Shown here: positions 7,981 to 13,615 of the stretch, one piece after another
Layout: each line of letters opens with the position of its first letter
Position numbering within the stretch: the stretch's first letter is position 1
NCBI GenBank assembly: GCA_023091735.1
Contig: JALKBU010001257.1
Coordinates: 1 to 13,615, forward strand
Direction of reading: 5' to 3'
DNA from: Trichomonas tenax
Taxonomy: Eukaryota > Parabasalia > Trichomonadida > Trichomonadidae
Length of the DNA stretch: 13,615 nucleotides
The notes under the pieces: generated by a model
What the model saw: the letters and a program-made list of their open reading frames with translations, nothing else
Database searches by the model: none
What the model was told of the DNA's origin: nothing
Translations under genes and position numbers: made by a program

Positions 7981-10716
7981 CTAAAGAAACAAGCGAGGAT
8001 TCACATCGAATAAGTCTCCCTTATTGAACAATATTTCGAAAGCGAAAACTAAGTGATAGTAATTGAAGCATGCTTCCTGTGCGTTCTTGATTGACAATGA
8101 GTGAGTCATCATCATCAAATATCTTTGAGCATCGGATATTGTTGTTCTCAGTCTCATATCATCTGGATTTTCTTTGCTGAGTCCTTCGAAGTATCCAATG
8201 CATGTGTTGATCAATTCGTGATTCTGTTCCCACTCCTTCTTGATCGCTTCAAGAAGTTCATCATTGGATGACTCAATGTCGATGTCCTCGTCATGCAGGA
8301 AGTTATATGATCCATTAAGGAATTCGATCGCAAAATCTTCTTTTGATATTTCTCTTCTCTTGATTGACTTCGTAACTGTTGCTCTGAAGAAGTTGTTAGT
8401 ATCATCGTGTGTTGCCTTTGGAATTAAGTCTTTCATGAGGAACAAGAACTCCGCGTGACTGATTCTTGGAAGAATTCTTGTTTCGCACAATAATTCGTAC
8501 ATTCTGTCGATTTTATCGCGCTGATATTCTTCAACCATTACTGTTAAAATATCAGACATTGAGACATATCTCTTCATTGCTTCCAAATGAATAGCTGGTC
8601 TTGCAACGGCGAGATTCATCAAGCGTGGATAAAGGCGATCGTTATATCTATATTTCCACCATTTTCTTAATGCTGGTTCGAGTTGATCTTGTGAAAGGTA
8701 AAACTCTGTTGTTTCTTCAGCGCCGCTGTCATTCTTGATGCTAATACAGGCACCAATCTTCATAATGAAATCGCGGCAGATCAACATGAAACAAAGCTGT
8801 TCAACATCAATGTTTCCTGTGAGTGCATCATTAAACAAACTAACTTCTGGATTTGCGTTTGCATAAAGTGTTGCTGTGTTATGAATATCCCAACAGTATT
8901 GATAAGCAATGAAATCAAGCTTATTATGTTGCTGAGCGAAACCAATAATAAATTTATCGAGATTCTGCAATAGCTGATGCTTATCTAGTTTTGCCATGTC
9001 AGCCTGGAATTTCTCATCATAAATGATTCGCAATTTCTTGATGATCCATGCCATATCTTGAGGATCACGTTGGCTGTAATCTGCAGGAATGAGTTTCGTG
9101 AATTTTGATGTTGCGACAATTTTTGATGTTGGTCTTGTCGTTGGCTTTGATGTGGCTTGTGTTGGGGGTTTAGGAAGTGTCTGTATTGCTGTGGATGTCA
9201 TTGGATATTTCCTAACAGCATTGTCAATGCAGTTTGAAATGATTTTAGATGAAAACACTTTAAACATTGATTTGCTTGTGTGCTTATCGATAACGAATTC
9301 ACCGGATTCACCATTAGCTATATCATCTTGAGACATCTGGAATAAGTTTGCATTGCTGAATATGAAGTCCTTGAGAATAGTTAAATCTTCAAATGTGTTG
9401 ATTTTGATTCCTTCTGGTGGGATTTCTAAATTCGTTAGAGAATCTCCTTTCTTTAATCCAGCCATTGCTATTGCTCTAAATGCACGAGTTGTAGGATTAT
9501 CATCCTCTATAACTGTTTGAGCAATATTTCCAGCCAATGGAATAGCAGAAACTTGTTTAGATGATTTTGCGCTCTTCGGTAATGCTTCAGCTTGCGTTGC
9601 GATATCGATGTGTCTGATTGCATTTTTCTGTATTTCAAGCATCTTCTCCATCTCTTCTATCTCCATTGTCATCGTTCGAACTCTCGTCCTCTTCTTATTT
9701 AAAGCTTCAGACTCTTCAAAAAGTCTTTCTTTTAATGCATTTTGTGATGTGATCAATTCTTTGAGTTTTTCCGCGATTGTTACTGTATCTGTTGTTGATT
9801 TTGCCGAAACTTCATCAAGTGTTCTGAGTTCTTGATTGAGTTTAATCAATTCTTGATTTTTCTCTGAAATCTTTGAATCAATTTTGATTCCTGCAGCTCT
9901 GAGACCATCTACTTCCTTACCAGTGACCATAAGAGACTGATTTAGACCATCTAAATGCTTAACGAGCAATTGATAATCCGTTTTCAAATCTGAAAAAGTT
10001 TCATTTAATTCTTCGCGCTTCTTTTTCATTGGTTTGATTTCATCCTTCAAAAACTGAGAGACATTTCTGTTTTCTTTGATCTGATCTCGAACTGTTTTAA
10101 GTTCTTGATCGTATCTCGCCATCAGCTGCGGAACATACTTCGAAACTGATGAGAAAAAGAGCCTACACTTGTCAAGGACTCTTCCTTCAGCAGAACACTC
10201 AATGAAATATTGTCTAATAACTTCGAGAAATATTGTTTCGTAAATTTGGTGCTGTTGAACTGGATCGTTCGAATTATCGTTCTGAAGGAGTCTCTCTAAA
10301 AGTTCTGTGAGTTGTATGAAATTTGATGAAGCAGGAGGCGCTGTAGTTGGCATAACAGTTCTATAGAAAACATTTGGCGTATTATCGAGTAGTTCAAGTT
10401 CTGTCGTAGAATTGCTGACTGTTGATGAATTGAAATCTTCGAGAATCGATTTATCTAATTGAACTTCGCTATTTTCTTTCTGTTTTGGCAAAGGAGGCAT
10501 AACAGGCCTCGTAGTGAAACTTGTTGACTTCGATCTCGTCTTTTTATGACTCGTTGTCGCGAAAGTTTGGTTCAAATGCGAATTTACACGCATTCCTACG
10601 CGTGAAGGGATCGCTCTGGAGCCAACAGCGGTCGAAGGCGGGTTCACCTCTTCAGCAGTTCGCTGCATCTTCACTGAAGAGCGAAAAACACTGCCTAAAA
10701 GAGGGAAATGCCGCAT
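7981..10716 (-). CDS. Large coiled-coil protein, possibly axonemal or cytoskeletal
   Basis: This is a 911-residue intact frame. Residues 1-125 are basic and Ser/Thr-rich, likely disordered. Residues from about 135 to 200 are helical and include IRQYFIECSAEGRVLDKCR, reminiscent of the core of axonemal dynein light-chain (p28/AXDND1-type) domains. Residues from about 199 to 370 are a long coiled coil rich in Glu, Lys and Leu heptads. After a linker, residues 550-911 form a helical domain. Part of this (about 735-815) resembles paired but degenerate EF-hand helices without canonical calcium loops. This layout suits a flagellar or cytoskeletal scaffold. The first ATG (10716) lies in GC-richer sequence without an initiator match. 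Met17 (10666-10668) and Met42 are alternative starts. The domain similarity is weak, and the product is best called a coiled-coil protein. Confidence 0.75.
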   Translation of the reverse strand: MRHFPLLGSVFRSSVKMQRTAEEVNPPSTAVGSRAIPSRVGMRVNSHLNQTFATTSHKKTRSKSTSFTTRPVMPPLPKQKENSEVQLDKSILEDFNSSTVSNSTTELELLDNTPNVFYRTVMPTTAPPASSNFIQLTELLERLLQNDNSNDPVQQHQIYETIFLEVIRQYFIECSAEGRVLDKCRLFFSSVSKYVPQLMARYDQELKTVRDQIKENRNVSQFLKDEIKPMKKKREELNETFSDLKTDYQLLVKHLDGLNQSLMVTGKEVDGLRAAGIKIDSKISEKNQELIKLNQELRTLDEVSAKSTTDTVTIAEKLKELITSQNALKERLFEESEALNKKRTRVRTMTMEIEEMEKMLEIQKNAIRHIDIATQAEALPKSAKSSKQVSAIPLAGNIAQTVIEDDNPTTRAFRAIAMAGLKKGDSLTNLEIPPEGIKINTFEDLTILKDFIFSNANLFQMSQDDIANGESGEFVIDKHTSKSMFKVFSSKIISNCIDNAVRKYPMTSTAIQTLPKPPTQATSKPTTRPTSKIVATSKFTKLIPADYSQRDPQDMAWIIKKLRIIYDEKFQADMAKLDKHQLLQNLDKFIIGFAQQHNKLDFIAYQYCWDIHNTATLYANANPEVSLFNDALTGNIDVEQLCFMLICRDFIMKIGACISIKNDSGAEETTEFYLSQDQLEPALRKWWKYRYNDRLYPRLMNLAVARPAIHLEAMKRYVSMSDILTVMVEEYQRDKIDRMYELLCETRILPRISHAEFLFLMKDLIPKATHDDTNNFFRATVTKSIKRREISKEDFAIEFLNGSYNFLHDEDIDIESSNDELLEAIKKEWEQNHELINTCIGYFEGLSKENPDDMRLRTTISDAQRYLMMMTHSLSIKNAQEACFNYYHLVFAFEILFNKGDLFDVNPRLFL

Positions 10717-10849
10717 TTTTCTAAAAAAACGTAGTAGTCACTTTCTAAGAAATTTTAGTCACTTTTTATTTTTCTTTATTTCCAATTTGTCTTTCCACCT
10801 AATGTTTCTATTTTGGTGAAAAATGGTCTATTTTGGAAGTTAAAAAAAT

Positions 10850-10917
10850 CGGGCCTCCCGCGATGATAGCACTGCTGCGCCTGACGGCGCTACCGCGGCA
10901 CTATCATCGCCTTCGGC
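10850..10917. repeat. GC-rich self-complementary island
   Basis: A block of about 68 bases, far richer in G+C than its surroundings, contains nested complementarity. CGATGATAG (10861-10869) pairs with CTATCATCG (10901-10909). Inside it, GCGCC (10877-10881) pairs with GGCGC (10886-10890) around a 4-base loop. Flanking it are two mini-hairpins, CGGG/CCCG (10850-10860) and GCC-TTC-GGC (10909-10917). The block sits about 135 bases upstream of the 911-residue minus-strand gene. It could be a structured element, a mobile-element end or a dispersed repeat. No protein frame explains it. Confidence 0.55.
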
Positions 10918-10957
10918 ATGTACATTAATAAACTAATCCAATGGAATATCAAAGATG

Positions 10958-11011
10958 TCCTCCCTTCTTCTCTTCCTCTTTTTCCCTCTCCTTTTATCTC
11001 TTATCTTTTTT
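10958..11011. repeat. Polypyrimidine tract
   Basis: Bases 10958-10995 are an uninterrupted run of 38 pyrimidines (C and T mixed). The run continues to 11011 with only two purines. It is a low-complexity tract between the GC-rich island and the transposon-like remnant. Confidence 0.8.
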
Positions 11012-11110
11012 GTTCATTTAATGATTAAAATAAACATAAAGCAGAAAGAGGAAACTCCACACTGTCCTGAATTTCTTCTCTGAACCAAGGCTATTAGATC
11101 TCGTGTCTGA

Positions 11111-11613
11111 TGGATTTTAAAAGTTAAATTTATTCATCATCCAGAAGGACTTACAAAGAATATGATACATACACCAACCAGTAAGTTCTATCGTGAGTAT
11201 ATCTACCATTACTTTCTTACAAGCGGCACAACAGCCGACGCGATTCGTATCACATGTCAAGAATTACATATACCAAAGCAAAATCAGTTCTCATTTTACT
11301 TGTACAATCATCGTTCATTAAGCAATTATCGAAATTCTTGTAAAAAATTGTTCAAGCTCCACAACATAGTAACAATCATTATGTTAATACTACTAACATC
11401 ATTCAAGAGTACACCAAACAAAATCCTTCAGATTTGATTTTCTTTCATGTTGCCAATATTGAAGATCCAGAAAATCTTATTTTTTATTTTGCTGATGCAA
11501 GAACTAGTGGACAATCCAAATTTTTTATCGTCTTTTGTTTCGCCAAATTTGGAGAAGCGGTCTTTTCGACATTAAACTATCAATATTATGACCAACAACT
11601 TATGCTGCAATGA
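11111..11613 (+). pseudogene. Frameshifted remnant of a probable mobile-element protein
   Basis: Two overlapping + strand frames read as one decayed protein. Frame 1 is open from 11111 (after a TGA) to 11437, with an internal ATG at 11162. It includes YNHRSLSNYRNSCKK and then turns into low-quality sequence. Frame 2 is open from 11344 to the TGA at 11611-11613. It continues plausibly with VQAPQHSNNHYVNTTNIIQE, then DLIFFHVANIEDPENLIFYF and a TLNYQYYDQQLML segment. The switch is placed near 11344-11365. Short DNA-binding-like then enzymatic-like segments with a frameshift and early stop suit a degraded transposase. I cannot name the family (a MULE-like element is one possibility) and see no catalytic triad. 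There is no initiator near 11162. Confidence 0.4.
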
Positions 11614-11846
11614 CCAGTTGCTGATATGGAATCTGGCTCAATGCATAAATGCATTGGTTACAAAAAGTTGGTTAATTAGCTTTTGAGATTCTTTTTTAAA
11701 ACATGATTGTTGATACTCTTATATGTATATCTTTATTATATGAGCAATGCTTATTGTGATATTGATGTGATTAGAATGATAGCGCAACATTTACTTATTT
11801 TGAATATTGTATTATTTCAAAAAAAGTGTTTTTTATGTTTTGTCAT

Positions 11847-11921
11847 GCACAATGCCTATCACATATACTGCAGATGGGTGTTTTAATTGTGTAATGCCTC
11901 TGTTAGTGATATTGAATGTGT
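11847..11921 (+). repeat. Weak imperfect inverted repeat (hairpin F)
   Basis: Bases 11847-11867 face 11901-11921. Of 21 positions, 13 are Watson-Crick and 2 are G:U, anchored by TATCAC (11857-11862) with GTGATA (11906-11911). It is weaker than the downstream hairpins and is listed because it may begin the same cluster. Confidence 0.3.
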
Positions 11922-11929
11922 TCCATGTT
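11915..11929 (+). repeat. 15-base direct repeat, copy 1
   Basis: AATGTGTTCCATGTT recurs exactly at 12105-12119, 190 bases downstream. This copy overlaps the 3' arm of weak hairpin F. Confidence 0.7.
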
Positions 11930-12028
11930 GATATGGTGTCAACAAAATTGACACTCTAAGGAGTCAATAATGTATGATTTTCTTGCTAATACAATGTATA
12001 TATCTCAAAGATTGCATAGTATAATATA

Positions 12029-12074
12029 TTTACAAGACAGTCTCACATCGAATATTGTGTGTCTGAGTTATATA
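12029..12074 (+). repeat. Weak imperfect inverted repeat (hairpin H)
   Basis: Bases 12029-12047 face 12056-12074 with 13 of 19 positions Watson-Crick paired and an 8-base loop. The inner part (CACA facing TGTG) is the firmest. It could be chance in AT-rich DNA. Confidence 0.25.
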
Positions 12075-12082
12075 GCACAATT

Positions 12083-12133
12083 TTATCACAACGTCAAAGT
12101 CTCAAATGTGTTCCATGTTTGGTAGTGTGAAAG
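12083..12133 (+). repeat. Imperfect inverted repeat (hairpin I)
   Basis: Bases 12083-12098 face 12118-12133. Of 16 positions, 10 are Watson-Crick and 3 are G:U, with a 19-base loop. TCACA/TGTGA is the core. The loop holds most of the second copy of the 15-base direct repeat. Confidence 0.35.
12105..12119 (+). repeat. 15-base direct repeat, copy 2
   Basis: An exact copy of AATGTGTTCCATGTT from 11915-11929. It lies mostly in the loop of hairpin I, 30 bases before strong hairpin A. Confidence 0.7.
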
Positions 12134-12148
12134 CCTGAAAAACAGCGA

Positions 12149-12243
12149 AAATGTTGTTCTATACACTACAAATCGATTCAGAAGTCAATGATACACATTT
12201 CTATTGGCTTCTGAATCAATTTGGAGTGTATAGAACAGCATTT
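12149..12243 (+). repeat. Long inverted repeat, hairpin A (41-bp arms)
   Basis: Bases 12149-12189 face 12203-12243 across a 13-base loop. Of 41 positions, 37 are Watson-Crick pairs, with no bulge. The four exceptions are T12154.G12238 and T12185.G12207 (G:U in + strand RNA), A12168.G12224 and C12174.A12218. It is by far the best helix in the window and would fold into a pre-miRNA-like hairpin. Nothing coding overlaps it. Confidence 0.85.
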
Positions 12244-12380
12244 CAAAATCAACCCAAAATATCGAAATTAATTCCCGCCAATACTTTGTTGTAATAATGC
12301 AGTGCAACTTGCTATCACATTATTTAAGTTTCATTGTGCAACCGACATCTGGTGGGGTGAAAAATCAAAACTCGTCAAAT

Positions 12381-12470
12381 TGTTGTGTTTGAGTCCTTCG
12401 TATCGGTTCTTTAGTCATTGCACATGTATGCAGTGGCTCCAGTAACGAGAAGAAGGACTCAAACACAATA
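12381..12470 (+). repeat. Long inverted repeat, hairpin B
   Basis: The axis lies at 12425/12426. The outer 17 positions (12383-12399 with 12452-12468) pair perfectly, and a G:U and a T-A pair extend the stem to 12381/12470. The inner part has mixed mismatches plus two further G:U pairs (12418.12433 and 12415.12436). Including the near-palindromic centre, the repeat spans 90 bases. Confidence 0.8.
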
Positions 12471-12503
12471 TTATATAAATCAATGTAAATTACCTGATAA
12501 AAA

Positions 12504-12594
12504 TTCATCCATCACTGTGTGCCAATGGTATATGTGGTCTTTTTATTAGATTTTTCAAGCCTTACTGTGCTATTGGCACACAGTTGTTGGAGAA
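12504..12594 (+). repeat. Long inverted repeat, hairpin C (38-nt arms)
   Basis: Bases 12504-12541 face 12557-12594 around a 15-base loop. The core CTGTGTGCCAAT (12515-12526) pairs perfectly with 12572-12583 and continues inward through alternating G:U and Watson-Crick pairs to 12532/12566. Over the 38 positions I count 25 Watson-Crick, 6 G:U and 7 mismatches, none of them A.C. Confidence 0.75.
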
Positions 12595-12608
12595 ACATGA
12601 ATCACCAA

Positions 12609-12707
12609 CAAAACTTGTTGTTTTTATCATCTTCTTGGTACACATGTCACTAAATCATGCCAGCGGTGACATTTGGATGGAGAAGAAGATTAAAATAAGA
12701 AGTTTTG
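12609..12707 (+). repeat. Long inverted repeat, hairpin D (42-nt arms)
   Basis: Bases 12609-12650 face 12666-12707 with no bulges and a 15-base loop. I count 33 Watson-Crick pairs, 3 G:U pairs (12638.12678, 12636.12680, 12620.12696) and 6 isolated mismatches. It begins 14 bases after hairpin C. Evenly scattered single mismatches in a bulge-free helix resemble a miRNA precursor more than a young transposon palindrome. Confidence 0.8.
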
Positions 12708-13059
12708 AAAATATCTCGAATTTGATTATGATTTGAAAGAGTTTTTAACATTCCCATCATTTCGCAGGCCTCGCTTCAATCATTACCATATTATAATCAA
12801 TGTTATTTATAACAACAGCTCCTAAATTACTTCCTGATTTTGTTCCTTTAATCAATAAGCAACTAAATATGTTATTTATAACAAATTTTCTTTCATATAT
12901 GAAATACACTTTAGTTCTTCAGTCGATTGTGTGTCTTTCGAAAGAAAATACTGTTTGGAAGTTTATTGACAAAAAAATTTGATGTAAATATCAAAGTTTC
13001 TGCTCTATTTCAGCTGTGTATGTGTGCGTCTGCTTTTTGGCGATGTAATCATGAAGCTC
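12708..13059. other. Spacer between hairpins D and E, with a 16-base direct repeat
   Basis: ATGTTATTTATAACAA occurs at 12800-12815 and again at 12869-12884, 69 bases apart. Each copy is itself nearly palindromic. A 60-residue + frame (12800-12982) starts in the first copy, and the second copy repeats its opening residues (MLFIT). It has no initiator match, no recognisable domain and high AT content, so I do not call it a gene. No strong long hairpin was found in this spacer. Confidence 0.5.
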
Positions 13060-13172
13060 CGAAACTACCTCCAAAATGACTTCCAATGTCAGTGGCACTA
13101 AAATTGAGTTTAATTAAGAGCATTCCGGAAGTTCCAATTCAGTTTGGGGTTTATTTTGGAGGTATAGATTCG
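13060..13172 (+). repeat. Long inverted repeat, hairpin E
   Basis: TACCTCCAAAAT (13066-13077) pairs perfectly with 13153-13164. Inward to 13099/13131 the 34 positions contain 22 Watson-Crick, 5 G:U and 7 mismatches. Outward, after a 2-base bulge (13165-13166), CGAA-C (13060-13065) pairs with 13167-13172. The apical loop is larger (about 31 bases) than in A-D and lies about 350 bases downstream of D. Confidence 0.65.
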
Positions 13173-13440
13173 ACTATTTTTAAGATAAACACAATATACT
13201 AGGACAGCTAACCTTGATTTCCTAGAAATTAAAAGAATAGCTTGAAATACTAGGCAGAATTTCAAATTATCATGTTGAGTTAGAGAATAATGAAAAAAAA
13301 ACAGAGATGAAATTTTATAAACAATTCATTTTATATCATAATGCATTAATTTTAATGCTATTTTTCCAATGAAAAAAGTTAAATCATGAAAAAAACCAAA
13401 TTTTCACGGGACTGGGACAAAATAGAACAACGTGCTTTTC

Positions 13441-13502
13441 TGACATGTAACTTATTTTTGACATGTAAAGTCAGAATGTCAAAATAAGGGAAAGTGACAT
13501 GT
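13441..13502. repeat. Triple TGACATGT repeat with an embedded inverted repeat
   Basis: TGACATGT occurs at 13441-13448, 13459-13466 and 13495-13502. CTTATTTTTGACAT (13451-13464) is complementary to ATGTCAAAATAAG (13476-13488), apart from one extra T. Three copies in 62 bases, 50-110 bases before a possible start codon, resemble a cluster of regulator-binding sites. Confidence 0.5.
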
Positions 13503-13504
13503 TT

Positions 13505-13515
13505 GGGCGGGAAAA
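13505..13515 (+). promoter_or_regulatory. E2F-like motif
   Basis: GGGCGGGAAAA contains GGCGGGAAA, the classical eukaryotic E2F/DP site. It lies 40-70 bases before the candidate starts at the right edge. Whether a trichomonad factor binds it is unknown, and single short motifs occur by chance. Confidence 0.25.
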
Positions 13516-13554
13516 AATGGAAAAGTGTCAATAGGTTGAAATGGATTGAACTCA

Positions 13555-13615
13555 ATGTTGGAAGCCAAAGAAGACTTCATTATGAGTAGTTGTGGCCTTA
13601 TAGTGAAGGATGTTA
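13555..13615 (+). CDS. Possible 5' end of a gene running off the window
   Basis: A + frame opens after a TGA (13537-13539) and has two in-frame ATGs, at 13555 and 13582, giving MLEAKEDFIMSSCGLIVKDV to the edge. An initiator match (TCATTA, 13577-13582, +1 at 13579) would give a 3-base leader for the second ATG. With only about 20 residues visible, the call rests on position, the promoter-like repeats upstream and the open frame. Confidence 0.25.
   Translation, partial: MLEAKEDFIMSSCGLIVKDV

Larger units (their letters stand above)
12149..13172 (+). ncRNA. Candidate hairpin RNA cluster (five hairpins, A-E)
   Basis: Five long hairpins (A-E) lie in the same intergenic stretch with no intact gene. 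Four have similar geometry: arms of about 36-42 nt and loops near 13-15 nt. Their sequences are unrelated to one another. Imperfections counted on the + strand are about 19 G:U against 2 A.C, which points to selection on a + strand transcript. Trichomonads have been reported to encode Argonaute and Dicer-like proteins, so processing of such hairpins is possible. No promoter or transcript evidence can be read here. Decayed palindromic elements are the main alternative. Confidence 0.35.
13173..13554. other. Intergenic region before the right-edge gene candidate
   Basis: AT-rich to about 13400, with no coding signal. From 13441 to 13515 it holds clustered TGACATGT repeats, an inverted repeat and an E2F-like site (listed separately). 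These may be the promoter of a gene starting at the right edge. Confidence 0.4.

Noticed and set aside
8211..8458. Alternative-frame ORFs inside the large coding regions.
   Set aside because: They lie fully within intact long genes, have biased composition and no promoter elements.
12149..12243. Hairpin A as a transcription terminator or CRISPR-like repeat.
   Set aside because: 41-bp arms are far too long for a terminator, no U-tract follows, and the five hairpins do not share a repeated unit.
12273..12281. TTCCCGCCA as another E2F-type site, and TTTCCCGC near 7828.
   Set aside because: Isolated short motifs not placed before any gene start.
12149..12707. The hairpins as copies of one MITE family.
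   Set aside because: Arms of A, B, C and D show no sequence similarity, no shared terminal bases and no visible target-site duplication. A mixture of different elements is still possible.
12800..12982. A 60-residue + strand frame.
   Set aside because: No promoter element, AT-driven hydrophobic composition, and it spans a nucleotide-level direct repeat.
1..13615. tRNA, rRNA or spliceosomal RNA genes.
   Set aside because: I saw no cloverleaf with TTCRANYC and A/B-box motifs and no rRNA-like segment on either strand. A covariance-model scan would be needed to exclude divergent RNAs.

Overview
The window looks like nuclear DNA from a parabasalid protist, most likely a trichomonad such as Tritrichomonas or Trichomonas. 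The DNA is AT-rich and the genes are long, uninterrupted and intron-free. A match to the parabasalid initiator (TCA-Y-W-W) lies 12-21 bases upstream of three start codons. One gene encodes a clear Tubby-domain protein. Two decayed ORF remnants resemble trichomonad multigene or mobile families. I ran no database search, so the species is an inference.

Layout. Bases 1-88 hold the 3' end of a + strand gene. A small type I membrane protein follows (304-795), then an 870-residue HEAT/TOG-like protein with a central Ser-rich linker (1273-3885) and a 430-residue Tubby-like protein (4565-5857). The minus strand then carries a single-pass membrane protein whose 5' end looks foreign (6294-6887), a frameshifted fragment resembling the Cys-rich Pmp-like surface protein family (7144-7712), and a 911-residue coiled-coil protein that may be cytoskeletal (7981-10716). 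Upstream of that last gene lie a compact GC-rich self-complementary island (10850-10917) and a pure pyrimidine run.

From 11.1 kb to the right edge there is no convincing intact gene. A frameshifted, probably transposon-derived ORF (11111-11613) is followed by the most unusual part of the window. Between 12149 and 13172 lie five long imperfect inverted repeats, unrelated to each other in sequence. Most have arms of about 34-42 nt, and four (A-D) have loops of 13-15 nt or close to it. Read as + strand RNA, their imperfections are strongly skewed to G:U wobble (about 19) over A.C (2). That is the pattern expected if they are kept as RNA hairpins transcribed left to right. Weaker hairpins extend the cluster back to 11847. 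A hairpin-derived small-RNA locus is the leading hypothesis and decayed palindromic elements are the main alternative. A possible new + strand gene begins at the right edge (13555 or 13582).

The protein genes show no operon-like or pathway relationship. They are independently transcribed neighbours touching surface membrane proteins, the cytoskeleton (TOG-like, coiled-coil) and phosphoinositide signalling (Tubby).
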